Counted from the first letter of the stretch, positions 10,206 through 22,029 are shown. The stretch is DNA of 64,000 nucleotides from Leptobrachium leishanense (GCA_009667805.1 CM019064.1:113434328-113498327), one strand, 5' to 3'. Made by a program: numbers and translations. Notes: a model not told the origin generated them from the letters alone.

Positions 10206-11531
10206 TGTTTCATGATTCCAGCAGGTCATCCTGGTATTACTAAGACTCTTACCAGTATCTCCAGACAGTTCTGGTGGCCCACCAGGCGACAGGACGTACG
10301 TCTGTTTGTTTTGGCTTGTCAAGTCCGTGCCAGAAGCAAAACCAGTAAAACCTTGCCTGTCGGTTTATTGCAGCCTTTACCCATTCCTAATAGGCCTTGG
10401 TCTCATCTATCCATGGATTTTATTGTGGACATGCCGAGGTCCATGGGTCATACTGTGGTTCTGACAGTTGTAGACCGCTTCTCCAAAATGGCTCATTTTG
10501 TTCCTTTACCTAAGCTTCCTACAGCCAAAGAACTGGCGGTTGTCTTTGCTAGAGAGATTGTACGAATACATGGGGTTCCGTCTGAAAAAGTCTCTGACAG
10601 AGGAGCTCAGTTCGTCTCTCGTTTCTGGAGGGATTTCTGTGCGGAGATGGGGGTGCGATTGGCCTTCTCTTCAGCATATCATCCACAAACCAATGGGGCA
10701 GCAGAGAGGGCAAATCAGGGTCTCGAGCAGTACATACGTTGCTCTACCACACAACAACAAGACAATTGGTCGGACTTGTTGCCCTGGGCCGAGTATGCAC
10801 GTAATAACGCCGTTAACAAGACCACTGGCCACTCTCCTTTTTCTGCTATCTATGTTTTTTTCCCTCTGGCTCTACCGCTTCAGTTTGCTGAACAGGCCAT
10901 CTCGGCTCTCGATGAACATCTCACACAACTACAAGACATTTGGAGACAGATTCGTGAAAACATGGAGCGCAATGTTGCTGTCCAGAAACGCAAGGCTGAC
11001 AGGCATAGGTTACAGGCTCCTTCCTACAACGTGGGGGATAGAGTTTGGTTGTCCACTAGGAATGTGAAGTTGCGGGTGCCTTCTATGAAAATGTCACCTC
11101 GGTTTGTCGGTCCATACAAGATCATTCGCCGCGTTAACCCTGTGGCTTATGCTCTTGCCCTTCCTAGACATCTTCGCTTGCACAACGTCTTCCACACCTC
11201 CCTACTGAAGCCTTTGTTGTGTAACAGGTACACGCGGGTCGTTCCTCCTCCTGTTCTGGTTGATGGAGAAGCAGAGTATGAGGTTAGGAAAGTTCTGGGT
11301 TCTAGGCTGTCCAGGGGTGCTCTGCAGTACTTGGTCGATTGGGTGGGTTATGGTCCGGAGGACCGGTCCTGGATTCCTGCTTCCAACATGTCTGCCTCTA
11401 GGTTGGTTAGGGTGTTCCATGCCTCGCACCCTGATCGCCCCAGTGGTCATCCTGCCACTCGCCCCGGTGGTAGTCCTGCCACTTGTCCTGTTGGTCATCC
11501 GGTGGCCTCCCGTGGAGGGGGAGTACTGTAA
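10206..11531 (+). CDS. Chromovirus integrase with C-terminal chromodomain
   Basis: A 439-codon open frame from 10212 holds the integrase core. Catalytic acidic residues lie in SMDFIVDMP, VSDRGAQFVS and HPQTNGAAERANQ. The N-terminal zinc finger is damaged: the last pair reads CQVRARSK instead of CxxC. A chromodomain closes the protein (YEVRKVLGSR, LQYLVDWVGYGPEDRSW), the module that directs integration towards marked chromatin in chromoviruses. The frame has no stop up to 11531, where it runs into the 3' LTR. Confidence 0.92.
   Translation, partial: CFMIPAGHPGITKTLTSISRQFWWPTRRQDVRLFVLACQVRARSKTSKTLPVGLLQPLPIPNRPWSHLSMDFIVDMPRSMGHTVVLTVVDRFSKMAHFVPLPKLPTAKELAVVFAREIVRIHGVPSEKVSDRGAQFVSRFWRDFCAEMGVRLAFSSAYHPQTNGAAERANQGLEQYIRCSTTQQQDNWSDLLPWAEYARNNAVNKTTGHSPFSAIYVFFPLALPLQFAEQAISALDEHLTQLQDIWRQIRENMERNVAVQKRKADRHRLQAPSYNVGDRVWLSTRNVKLRVPSMKMSPRFVGPYKIIRRVNPVAYALALPRHLRLHNVFHTSLLKPLLCNRYTRVVPPPVLVDGEAEYEVRKVLGSRLSRGALQYLVDWVGYGPEDRSWIPASNMSASRLVRVFHASHPDRPSGHPATRPGGSPATCPVGHPVASRGGGVL
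11512..11526 (+). promoter_or_regulatory. Polypurine tract of the chromovirus
   Basis: GTGGAGGGGGAGTAC lies directly before the TGTAAC start of the 3' LTR, the position where plus-strand DNA synthesis is primed. Confidence 0.75.
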
Positions 11532-12137
11532 CGTTGGAGGCTTCCAGCCCCTCCGGTGTGCTCGGCGGCAGCATGTCTGATGCTGCTCGCTTGCCAGCGC
11601 CCGGTTTAAATAGAGACAGACAGGGAGGTGGCTGCATGAGGTGCGGCTTGAGAGGGGGGCGCGGTCTGGTGACGCGGACCTATCAGAGGAGTCCAGGTCT
11701 TTTAAAAACCAACAGTTCCTTCTAAGCAGTGCCAGATCGTGGTTATCCATACCTGAGCTCCCTGTACCTGTATTCTCTCGTGATTGAATCTGTTATTGAC
11801 CTCTGCTTGTTTTCTGACTATTCTGCCTTCCGTTGCCCTAGACTAATTCCTTGTACTATGCTCCTGCACTGATATCGACCCGGCTATTCCCTTTGACCAT
11901 TCTATACTCTGTATTCCTGATTCTGGCTCGTCTGACTACCCTCGTGTTGCTGACCTGGTTTTGTATTACGACATTGTCTTTGATTAACCCTTTCTGTCTA
12001 GCTAGTATATATATACCTGGCCAATTGTAAGGACCAGACAGTTAGGGATTCTTTTACGGCTACCCTGTTGGTAGCTTTTGGGCTCTGTGGAGTGTTGGGC
12101 TTTAAGGACTGCATGGTGGGATCCGGGAACCGTGACA
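11527..12137 (+). repeat. 3' LTR of the chromovirus
   Basis: 611 bp, beginning TGTAACGTTGGAGG and ending ACCGTGACA, followed by the CCATG duplication. It retains the 26-bp block missing from the 5' LTR and is otherwise nearly the same. It has no credible coding content; ORFs across it are chance. Confidence 0.93.
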
Positions 12138-12281
12138 CCATGTTTCTCTGGCAATTCACCAAAATTTGGCGAACTATACATAACCCCTTATGTATAGAGT
12201 CTGTGGCTGATTTTTAGTTTTTAATTTCCTAGTTTGCTTTTCAAATTGGGGAAAGAAGTGAAGTATGATATAAAGGTAAAG

Positions 12282-12409
12282 GGCCATCTTACATATTTGG
12301 TGCTAACTTAATCAGAGCTGTTGTAAACTTAAAACCTCCATAGGCTATAATGGATCTGGGAAGTTTACAACAGCTCTGGTTAAGTTAGCACCAACTATGT
12401 AATATGGCC
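12282..12409. mobile_element. Palindromic MITE, copy 1
   Basis: Almost the whole element is a hairpin. The left arm GGCCATCTTACATATTTGG continues with TGCTAACTTAATCAGAGC and TGTTGTAAACTT; the right arm is its near-exact complement, ending ATGTAATATGGCC. The stem interior AACCAGAGCTGTTGTAAACTT is shared with the element at 43052-43179. Confidence 0.75.
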
Positions 12410-12632
12410 TAAAGTGTCTGCCATCTTGTCACTCATGCAGTGGCTTTTGGGAGCGTGGTTACTATTGGCAGTTGGAGTTTGCAGTTGAGAATAAAAGTCA
12501 AGGAAGCGTCTCTGACTATGGCAGCACCAGGGATATTGCACATGAAATCCCTTATATACAGGGCCGGTGCTAGACTATTTTGCGCCCTAGGCAAGACCAG
12601 CTACTTGCATGCCCCCCCAAAAAGAAAGCTCA

Positions 12633-13560
12633 CATGGGTATATTTGCCCCCAGCTCTCACATGGATATATTGCCCCAGCTCTCACATGGGTATATTTACC
12701 CCCAACTCTCACATGGGTATTTTTACCCCCAGCTCTTACATGGGTATATTTGCCTCCAGCTCTTACATGTGTATATTTGCCTCCAGCTCTTACATGGGTA
12801 TATTTACCCCCAGCTCTTACATGGGTATATTTACCCCAGCTCTTACATGGGTATATTTGCCTCCAGCTCTTACATGGGTATATTTGCCTCCAGCTAACAC
12901 ATGGATATATTGCCCCAGCACACACATGGATCCTGCCCCAGCACACACATGGATATCTGCCCCGGCTTACACATGGATATCTGCCCCAGCTCACACATGG
13001 ATATCTGCCCCAGCACACACATGGATATCTGCCCCAGCACACACATGGATATCTGCCCCAGCACACATCTGGATATCTGCCCCAGCACACACATGGATAT
13101 CTGCCCCAGCACACACATGGATATCTGCCCCAGGCTCCCCAGCTCATACATGGGTATCTGCCCCAGGCTCCCCAGCTCACATGTGGGTATCTGCCCCAGC
13201 TCACACGTGGATATCTGCCCCAGCTCACACATGGATATCTGCCCCAGCACACACATGGATATCTGCCCCAGCACACACATGGATATCTGCCCCAGCACAC
13301 ACATGGATATCTGCCCCAGCGCACACATGGATATCTGCCCCAGTCTCACACATGGGTATCTAACAAAAGGCTCCCCAGCTCACTTGTGGGTATCTGCCTC
13401 AGGCTCCCCAGCTCACACGTGGGTATCTGCCCCAGGCTCCCCAGCTCACATGTGGGTATCTGCCCCAGGCTCCCCAGCTCACATGTGGGTATCTGCCCCA
13501 GGCTCCCCAGCTAACATGTGGGTATTTGCGCCAGGCTCCCCAGCTGACACATGGGTACTT
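12633..13560 (+). repeat. 24-bp minisatellite inside hAT element A
   Basis: About 38 copies of a unit near CACATGGATATCTGCCCCAG plus a CTCA/CACA joint. The left third has ATGGGTATATTTGCC variants, the middle the ATGGATATCTG form, and the right end longer units with an added GGCTCCCCAGCT. Twenty-four bases make eight codons, so several frames on both strands stay open for 150-300 codons. These are repeat artefacts and not genes. Confidence 0.95.
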
Positions 13561-13605
13561 GCCTTGCCTTGCCTTTCCGCCTCTGCCTCCTCGTAGCCAG
13601 TCTCT

Positions 13606-13715
13606 GCGTGCTGGCGTCGCCGCTGGCGTCAAGGAGATGGAGGCGTGGACTTGGTGCAGGAAGCACCAAGTCCACGCCTCCGTCTCCTTGACGCCGGCCG
13701 CGACGCTGGCACGTA
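13606..13715. repeat. GC-rich hairpin in hAT element A
   Basis: GGCGTCAAGGAGATGGAGGC continuing to TTGGTGC (13625-13657) pairs with GCACCAAGTCCACGCCTCCG continuing to GACGCC (13663-13695) with a single mismatch and a 5-base loop. The pairing extends less perfectly outward to about 13606 and 13713. It lies just inside the right terminus of the element. Confidence 0.85.
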
Positions 13716-13858
13716 TTGGGGCTGGCTGCAGCACGCGGCCACCCCAGGGCCAATTTTTTTTTTTTTTAAAGTGGTCGGGCCGGCTGCGCCCTAGGTGGGC
13801 ACTGCGCTGTAGGTGCCCGCCTAGCTGGCCTAGCGGCAGCACCGGCCCTGCTTATATA

Positions 13859-14694
13859 CTGGATTCTGTGTTATGATGTTCATGTATTGCTAATTAAATA
13901 AGAATGACTTAACTGTTGACCAGATCTAGCTTCGTTTCGGAATACTAGGGATGAAGAATGGTTAGTATTTATACACATATAAGTGGGAGTGGTCATTTGT
14001 TAATTAATATCTTTTAAGAACTAGCAAAGTGTCATATTTTGCCTATATTCGCAATATGGTGAAAATGTTTCAGTCCTCCTAGTTGTCTAATGTAGCTTTT
14101 ACGTGGTTTGCCATGAGATGGCACTCGTTTGCCTGTGCAGTGATTTCCAGGCAATTGAAACTGACTTTTGAAATTTAAATCATTGATGGAAACTCATTAT
14201 TTAAACCATAAAGATTTTCATATTGACGGTGATAGATAATTGCTAGTTTCCTTGGTATGAAAAATGAATGTGTGTTATGCCATTCACATTTGCTTAGTCG
14301 TTTATGCAACCTCTTTTGAGTTTATTTTCCAAGCTTGTCTGAAAACCAAAAGTCAAATACAGCAGCAGTTACCCAATTTTAAGGGTTTTCTCACTGGACA
14401 GAGGACTGGAGTTTGTCGATGTTGCAACACAAACAAATGCCGGCATTTCATAAAAGGAAACTCTGAAGAGTGAGTGAAGAAGCTGCACTGTGAAGCTTCT
14501 CCTGTGCTCTGAGGATTTTTCTTTTGTGAAATGTAGACGACGCTTGACGACCCTCAATAATGGCAAACACCAACACTTACTGAATAACCTCCTTTGTCAT
14601 TCCTGTGTAATCTTTTCCCACCACCTAGCACTCTAGATACTGACAGCTTCTGAACGTTGAATTAACTTCTCCAGGAACTTTTGTTCAATGTCCA
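13859..14694. other. Intronic sequence, nothing recognised
   Basis: AT-rich intron of the CCDC80-like gene between the hAT element and a truncated L2. No exon-like segment or repeat boundary was found. Confidence 0.4.
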
Positions 14695-14700
14695 CATCTA

Positions 14701-15998
14701 TTATTATTATTATTATTCTTTATTTATAAAGCGCCAGCATATTCCGCAGCGCTGTACAATAGGCACAGTATAGACAGGGTTACAATACAATGAACAACAT
14801 TTGACAAACAGTACAGGAGGAGATGAGGGCCCTATTCCCGTAGGAACTCACAATCTAGGAGGGTTGGGGTTGGAAACAGGAGGAGAGGACTGTAAGGTGA
14901 GAGTGATTGATGGTTGCGTCAGTGAGTTGGGTGGTAGGCTTCCCTAAATAGGAACGTTTTAAGGGAGCGTTTGAAGGAAGAGAAGTTAGGGGAAAGTCTG
15001 ACAGTACGAGGGAGTGCGTTCCAGAGAGTGGGGGCTGCGCGTGAGAAATCCTGTAGTCTATAATGGGAAGAGGTGATGCGGGGAGACGCTAGGCGCAGGT
15101 CGCTGTTTGACCTTAGGGAGCGGGCTGGGGTGTATTTGGTGATTAGTGAGGACAGGTAGTGGGGAGCTGAGTTAGTGAGGGTTTTGTAGGTAAGGATAAG
15201 GATTTTGAACTTAATTCTGCAGTGGATGGGGAGCCAGTGAAGGGACTCTCAGAGGGGAGCGGCAGAAACAGAACGGCGGGTGAGGTGGATTAGCCTGGCG
15301 GAGGCGTTCAGGATGGATTGTAGGGGGGAGAGGCGGGACAGAGGGAGGCCAGATAAGAGATTATTGCAATAGTCAAATCGGGAGATTACCAGGGTGTGTA
15401 TGAGTTGTTTTGTGGTGACAGCGGTAAGAAATGGCCGAATTCTGGAAATATTACGCAGTTGGTATCGGCAGGAGGAGGAAAGAGACTGGATGTGGGGGAT
15501 GAAGGAAAGAGCAGAGTCAAGTGTAACTCCAAGACAGGGAACTTGGTTTGATGGGGAGATGGTGATACCCTCCAACGTGATAGAGAAGTCAGGAGGTGGG
15601 GAGGCATTGGAGGGAGGAATAAGTAGGAGCTCAGTCTTTGACATGTTGATCTTTAGGTGGTGGGAGGCCATCCAGGAGGAGATGCCAGATAAGCAGTCAC
15701 TGACTTTGGAAAGGACAGGGGGAGAGAGATCAGGGGTAGAGAGGTAGATCTGAGTGTCATCAGCGTAGAGGTGGTAATTAAAGCCAAAGCTGTTGATGAT
15801 TTTGCCCAGGGAGGAGGTGTAGATGGAAAAGAGCAGAGGACCAAGGACAGAGCCTTGAGGTACACCAACAGATAGAGGCAATGAAGAGGAAGAGTTACCA
15901 GCAAAGGACACACAGAAGGACATGTTGGATAAATAGGCGTCAACCCAAGTGAGTGCAGTGTCACCGAGACCCAGAGAGTTGAGGGTCTGTAGAAGGAG
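14701..15998 (-). mobile_element. L2 LINE, copy 2, 5'-truncated
   Basis: Reads on the minus strand from within the RT domain to the L2 tail, whose complement at 14701 is (TTA)n then TTCTTTATTTATAAAGCGCC. CATCTA occurs just outside both ends (14695-14700 and 15999-16004), a probable 6-bp target duplication. The break at 15998 is a simple 5' truncation, the usual product of incomplete reverse transcription. Confidence 0.9.
15005..15998 (-). pseudogene. L2 reverse transcriptase fragment (copy 2)
   Basis: The longest frame, 16001 to 15249, contains [17 protein letters not shown] and [10 protein letters not shown] but lacks the first RT blocks because of truncation. A stop interrupts the conserved C-terminal part: the usual CESLHW follows APL, but here the codon for C and E is changed to a stop near 15249. 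Homology then continues to about 15005. Confidence 0.85.
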
Positions 15999-16493
15999 CA
16001 TCTACTATTGAAAAGTCCTTATACAGAATACTATGAAGACGGCTCTAACACGCCACTAAAATGTAGTTAATGGATTATTCATGAGCAAAGAGACACAATC
16101 TTGACTGCTCCCAAAAACGTAACATAATAAGAGTATGTCAAAGAGCTCCTGCAACCTGCAGCAATCTCCTCAGACCCCCCTGTTAGAGATGAAATTACAC
16201 ATTCATTCCATTACACTTTGGCAACAACATTTGCCTGGAAAACATATGACGATTGGGATCAAGGCTGTTATGGCAGAGAGCCAGGCAAAAACATTGCAAT
16301 CCTCAGCAACTGCAGTGAGTTCTTTTCTTTAAACCTATTGCCTATGGGGGTGGAGCTAGCGGGCATTGTGAGTAGACGCATGTGAGCAGAGCTCCGGCGA
16401 TCCGCGCCTAAATACATAATCCAACGGCTTCTAGCTGCCGAATTTAGCGGCGAAAATCACCCGGCCAGCCTCCCAACAACTCCGGGCACCAGC

Positions 16494-17439
16494 ATGGCAC
16501 CACCTAAATTTAGTGAAACGGCGCGATCAGCCAAAAAAGATAAAGGCCGCAACACCCAAGATGGCGGACCCAGGGACCCGAGCTCGCTTGCCTCTATGGA
16601 AGAAAATGAGGAGATGGACTCGGTGGAACACTCAGAAGCCAGACCAGTTACAGACAAGGTACTGCACGCAATGTTACAAACACTTAGAACTACCATTCAA
16701 TCTGACTTTAGAGCGATAACTGCGGACATTCATAAAGAAATTAGAGAACTGGGAGACCGCACTGAAAATTTGGAGAGCAAGATTGATGAACTCTGTTTAG
16801 CTCACAACGAGCTTATAGATGCTTTTCAATCACTCAGATCCTCCCATGAATCTCTGGTCTTAAAGATGGCGGATCAGGAGGATCGCGCACGCCGCAACAA
16901 CATAAGAGTCCGCGGTATCCCTGAAGCGATAAAACCTCCGGACCTTCCGAAATATCTGCTCTTGCTATTCCAATCCTTACTCCCTGAACATCCCGACACG
17001 GACTTTCTGATGGATCGTGCCCACAGAGTACCTAAACCGAAATCTTTACCACCGACTGCCTCTAGAGACGTTATTCTGCGGATGCACTACTTTACAATTA
17101 AGGAAGCCATTATGAAGACATACCGAATTGGGTGACTCCTACAAAGAAATATTGCTGTTTCTGGGCCTCTCTTCCCATACGATGGCAAGGAGACGGGAAT
17201 TCCAGACTGTAACAAAGCTGCTACGTAATCATAATGTCCAATACCGGTGGTGCTTCCCGACCAAACTGTTGGTCTGGAAGGACGGACAGTTACATGTTTT
17301 ATCTTCGGTGACCGACGGGATGAGACAACTGGTCGCCTGGAATATCCTTGAAGATTTTACCCCTCCCAGGGTTCCATCTACCTCTCCTTCGAAGGTGTCC
17401 CCGGAGTGGCACAGGGTTGATACTCTCAAGGAATCGTGA
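16494..17439 (+). pseudogene. L1 ORF1 (RNA-binding protein), one frameshift
   Basis: The protein starts MAPPKFSETARS, then has a charged coiled-coil region with heptad-like spacing (residues about 55-120) and an RRM-type segment RRNNIRVRGIPE. The C-terminal domain, with RREFQTVTKLLRNHN and YRWCFPTKLLV, lies in the next frame. A single-base change near 17125 breaks the frame between them, so the two ORFs (16494-17135, 17128-17439) are halves of one gene. The intact protein would coat L1 RNA as a trimer and act as a nucleic acid chaperone. Confidence 0.85.
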
Positions 17440-17919
17440 GGACTCTGTCTGTCTCTCCTTCAATTTCTTTTTTTATAAGACCTGACACTTATCCAGGGAA
17501 TATGTGAATTTGACCCTCTCCACTTAGCAAAACCGAGGCTTTACCTTTACGTTGCTGATCTACTACTACTCAGCCCGAGGGACTTAAAAGAACTGGCAGC
17601 ACGAACTCGGCATGGGCACAATAGGGCGCACGTTACCCGCTCCCTAGTTTTTTCTGGGATCTTACCCCGGACTTTTCCTTTGTGTTCCTGTTCTCTATTT
17701 TTATTTTTCCTTTTTTTGTCCCCACCTCTCTCCTCCTCTACCGGAGAATCCTGATGTTGGATGCACCTTTCCTACAGGCAGAACCGTATCCCATACAACT
17801 TAGAGACTATGACATTTTGATTACTCATACTGGTTACTTTTTCGGTCGCAGAGTGCTAAGGGAGGGACCGACCCTGCTAGGTAACCTATGTCTGAACACT
17901 GTTTTTGGTACTTTTCAAT

Positions 17920-20900
17920 ATGAGCAACTCTAATCTGAAACTATATTCTCATAAAGTAAAGGGATTGAATATGCCCCATAAAAGACACGCTCTTTATACA
18001 GAACTAAAGAAACAAAACCCAGACATTGTGTGTCTCCAAGAAACTCATTTCCGTCGCCTATCACATCCGAATTTATATCTCCCAAATTATTCGGTTCAAT
18101 ACCATGCGACCTCTCCTACTAAATCACGAGGGGTTTCCTTCCTTATCCATAACAGAGTTTCTTTTGACTTGCATAGAGTAATTCGGGACACGAAAGGCCG
18201 TTTTTTAATCATTGTATGTTCATTGAACCATGTTCTGTATACCATTGCTAACCTTTACTGTCCCAATACAGGTCAATGTTCCTTTTTACGACACGCTTTA
18301 GGAAAGATCTCTCAGGTACAAATGGGCCACCTGATTCTCTGCGGGGACTTCAATCTATCATTTGACAGAGGTAGGCCCTCTGGATCTCCCCAAAAGGCTA
18401 CTCGGACTGCTCTCAACCTTCTGTCTGAACACCATTTACACGATACATGGAGACTATTCCACCCCAACGAAGTAGACTACTCCTACTATTCCCTTACACA
18501 TCACACATATTCCAGGATAGACTACATATATACCCATAACTCCGCCCTTCCATTAGTGTCTGACTGCGACATTGGTTTAATTACTTGGTCGGATCATGCT
18601 CCTCTTTTACTGACACTCTCAGGCTCCCATACTGCATTTGGCAAATCCCCATGGCGATTGAATGAATCTATACTGTCTCACCCTGAGGCCAGTGCGGAAC
18701 TTAGGGAGGCCTTAACCCACTATTTCAGAGAAAATACATCTCCAGAAGTTTCTCCAGTAACTCTATGGCAAGCTCATAAAGCGGTCATAAGGGGAATCCT
18801 CATTAAATGGGGTGCTCGACTTAAACGAGAAGGCCAAAAACATAAACTGAACCTATTGAAAGACATTGACAGGATTTCCTCTTTACATAAAGTCTCCCCT
18901 ACCCCACTCTTAACAGATCAATTAAAATCCCTGAAATCGGAATTAGAAGATCTCCATAAAAAGGAATATGCTTGGCATGCGAGACGCCTTAATGCTAAAT
19001 TTTACTTATATGGAAATAAAACGAGCCGTCTTCTTGCTCATAGGTTGAGGGGCGTCTGGTGCGAACTAAAATTGCCAAACTTCAGACTACCTCGAACTCC
19101 TATGTACACCAACCCCAGCAAATAGCGAACAAATTTGCTGAATACTACGCCCAATTGTATAACCTTCGCTCAGATGCATCCACACCACAACCTTCTCTAA
19201 CTGGAATATTTACATATCTGACGTCGATCAATCTCCCTCAACTTTCTGATTCATGTCATGAAATATTGACGACCCCAATTACCGCCCTGGAACTCACGAA
19301 AGTCCTTTCGTCCCTGCCCTCTCGTAAATCTCCTGGCCCAGAAGGATTCTCCTCTAAAGACTACACAACTTTTGCAGACAATTTGACTCCACACATGCTG
19401 ACCTTGTTTAATTGGATGTTCGAATCTGGTACAGCCCCGCCTGACCTTTTAAAAGCCACGATTGTCACTATCCCTAAAGAAGGTAAAAATCCCGAGTTAT
19501 GTTCCAATTATCACCCCATATCTCTCCTAAACGTGGATATTAAGATTTATGCAAAAATATTGGCCAACAGAATGACACCATTGCTTCCTGACTTGGTGTC
19601 AGATGATCAGGTGGGGTTCATTTTGGGCCGACAGGGCACCGACAATACAATTAGGCTTCTTAATGTACTGGACTGCGTTGCTAGGGACTCTTCCCCTTGC
19701 CTTCTCCTGTCTCTAGATGCTGAGAAAGCATTTGACAGACTCAACTGGCTGTTTTTGAGACATGTCCTCCTTAAATTTAATCTTCCATTGCCTTTTATTT
19801 CGGCTATTTTCGCCCTATACTCCTCTCTCACAGCACAAGTATTAAATGCGGGTTTCCTTTCGGAAACCTTTACCATAACGAATGGCACACGTCAGGGATG
19901 CCCACTTTCACCCCTCCTATATGCCTTGGCATTGGAACCGTTAGCACAAGCTATTAGAGCTCACTCGGAGATAGAAGGAGTTTCGAGTGGACCTAGAGAA
20001 AATAAAATTAGTCTGTTTGCTGACGACATTTTACTCACCCTGTCTAATCCCACGTCATCATTACCCCATCTCCACGAATCTTTATCTCAATATAGCAGAG
20101 TTTCCTATCCTAAAATAAATCTGTCTAAAACACAGGCCCTAGATACACATCTCTCTCAAGACCGCCTCCTTTTAAGAACAACATATCAATATGACTGGCG
20201 AGATACTTTCCTCACCTACCTAGGGATTAAAATTTCGTTCTCACGTATCACTATGTATAAACTTAATTACTCCACAATGTTACCAATGATACGAGATTTA
20301 TGTTCCAAGTGGACACGACTAGAATTTTCCTGGTTGGGGAGAATAGCAGTTATTAAAATGTCCATCTTACCTAAAATTTTATACATATTTCGAGCTTTAC
20401 CCCTTTCCCCACATCATTCCTTCTTTAAATCTATTCAGGAGGTTATTAACCAATTTGTCTGGAAAAAGAAAAAACCCCGGGTCGGTTTCCAGGTCCTCAC
20501 TACTTCAGTGCCACATGGTGGACTGGGACTCCCTAACATTACGCTATACTACAAAGCAGCTCTTATGGCCCTGCTGGGAACTGCAATATCATCTGCCTCT
20601 GCCCCACAGTGGACGATGACTATTCACCCCCCTTTCTCTCCCTTTAAACTAACCGATGTGATCTGGCTCCCGAAACACACCCGACCTTCCCTACCTGTTC
20701 TTCTACCTCTAGCGACTTTACTCCTACGCACCTGGGACGCAGTTCGAAGCCGACTATGTCATTACCACCCTTTCCATCTAGCAACACCACTTACGACCTT
20801 ATCACACAAAATTCACAACTTCGATGCCCGTCACTGGAAACCTCACGATATGTTGCACCTGGTAGACTTCTACTCTCCTACTGAATTTATGTCATACGAC

Positions 20901-21743
20901 ACGTTAGCTAGACGCTACGACTTTACACGCCCCCTCCAGTTCTCTTATTTGCAAGTTAAAGCGTTCCTGTCGACATATGACATGGTAAGCCCAGGAAAGA
21001 TCTCCATACCGGCCTTATCCCCCTTTGAGGCTTACTGTATCAAACCCTACGTACCTGCCAGACTCCTCTCATTATAGTATAAACTCCTGACAGCCCCGAC
21101 CCCCAACTGGAAGAATCGGTTCCAACTAAACTGGGAACGGCATCTAAACGTCAATATTTCTTTAAGTGAATGGGCACGCTGTTTTCAGGGAGATAAAGGG
21201 AAGTTTAAAAGTGCCACGTTACATGAAGCACGGAAAAAGCTTCTATACCGCTGGTATCTAACCCCCGACAGACTCAGCCACTTTTCTACCCCAAGCTCCT
21301 CTACCTGCTGGAGATGTTTGAAAGATAGGGGCTCTTTTATTCACGTTTGGTGGCATTGTCCTCCCTTGAATCAGCTATGGAGTGACATCGTGATTTTTGT
21401 GAACAAAATTCTGGGCACTACTCTCACTACTGATCCGATAGTGCTTTTATTACAAATATTCCCTACGGATACATCGGTCGCCCAACGGAAACTAATGGCC
21501 CATATTCTTACATCAGCTTATACCCTTATAGCGTCCCACTGGCGTACCCCATCACTCCCTACTGTAAAAGACATCCGCCGCAGAGTAGGCGAAATTCGCT
21601 CGCTAGACGCGATGGCGGCCTGGACCTCAGAGTCCCTTACTCAACGAGAAACCACTGGTATCTCTGGGATACACATTTTTGTACCTAAACTGTTAATAGA
21701 TATGATAGGTTATATTCGAACCCATCGTTGTTCTCTCCGGTAG
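17920..21743 (+). pseudogene. L1 ORF2 (endonuclease and reverse transcriptase), frameshift and stop
   Basis: Begins MSNSNLKLYSHKVKGLN. An APE-type endonuclease follows (VCLQETHF, LILCGDFNLSFD, and near its end TWSDHAPLLL). RT blocks are SNYHPISLLNVDIKIYAK, LLSLDAEKAFDRLNW, GTRQGCPLSPLLYALALEP and FADDILLTLS. A C-terminal cysteine-histidine motif CWRCLKDRGSFIHVWWHC closes it. A frameshift near 19060 and an amber codon at 21075-21077 interrupt it; otherwise the frame is continuous to 21743. Relatively few lesions suggest moderate age. Confidence 0.9.
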
Positions 21744-22018
21744 AAGTCTATACTCTCCCCCTTCTCCCTCCCCCCTCTCCCTTTCCTTTTTTTTTTCCCT
21801 CCACATTGCCCTCCCTGATTTTATTTCCTTTCAATTGAAGCGGTGTTCATACCATTATACAGAATGAGGGACACTCGACTCAGAGGGGTCCTCGTCTTAT
21901 TGTAAACTTGTGTAAATGTTTTGATATGTTTCATCATACTGACCGGCAATGTGTGTAATATTGTTTTCTCTTTTCTTTTTTGAAAATTCTAATAAACTCT
22001 TTATACAAAAAAAAAAAA
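21744..22018 (+). other. L1 3' UTR and poly(A) tail
   Basis: A C/T-rich tract (about 21750-21805) is followed by AT-rich sequence, an AATAAA signal near 21990 and an A run ending at 22018 next to the target duplication. Confidence 0.8.
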
Positions 22019-22029
22019 CTATCGCCTAT

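Larger units (their letters stand above)
4887..12137 (+). mobile_element. Ty3/gypsy chromovirus LTR retrotransposon, decayed, with nested L2
   Basis: Two near-identical LTRs (4887-5471 and 11527-12137) bound gag and pol remnants. CCATG at 4882-4886 and 12138-12142 is a 5-bp target duplication. Domain order is gag with CCHC knuckle, protease, reverse transcriptase, RNase H, integrase and chromodomain, which places it among vertebrate chromoviruses. The reading frame is broken by several indels, the RT core is partly deleted, and an L2 LINE sits between RT and RNase H. It cannot move by itself. Confidence 0.93.
12559..13850 (+). mobile_element. Non-autonomous hAT element with minisatellite interior (element A)
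   Basis: Termini CAGGGCCGGTGCT and AGCACCGGCCCTG form a perfect 13-bp inverted repeat. The 8-bp target duplication CTTATATA flanks it exactly (12551-12558 and 13851-13858). Both are hallmarks of hAT transposons. The inside is a long 24-bp tandem repeat followed by a GC-rich hairpin. There is no transposase, so movement would depend on an enzyme supplied in trans. Confidence 0.9.
16346..22018 (+). mobile_element. Full-length L1 LINE with target duplication
   Basis: The element starts GGGGGTGGAGCTAGCGGGC and ends in a poly(A) run after AATAAACTCTTTATAC. It is flanked by CTATTGCCTAT (16335-16345) and CTATCGCCTAT (22019-22029), an 11-bp target duplication with one difference. It has a 148-bp 5' UTR, ORF1, a 470-bp spacer, ORF2 and a 3' UTR with a long pyrimidine tract. 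Length and gene order fit vertebrate L1. Two frameshifts and one stop disable it. Confidence 0.92.

Noticed and set aside
12633..13560. CRISPR-like array
   Set aside because: Units are directly contiguous without unique spacers, and the context is a eukaryotic hAT element.
12440..13596. Overlapping ORFs of 231-307 codons on the plus strand and 151-245 on the minus strand
   Set aside because: They are frames through the 24-bp minisatellite of hAT element A; unit length is a multiple of three, which keeps many frames open on both strands. No homology and no start context.
15394..15747. ORFs on the strand opposite the L2 copies (also at 27362, 29214, 61277, 63121 and similar)
   Set aside because: Antisense shadows of the GC-rich L2 reading frame; identical shadows recur in each copy.
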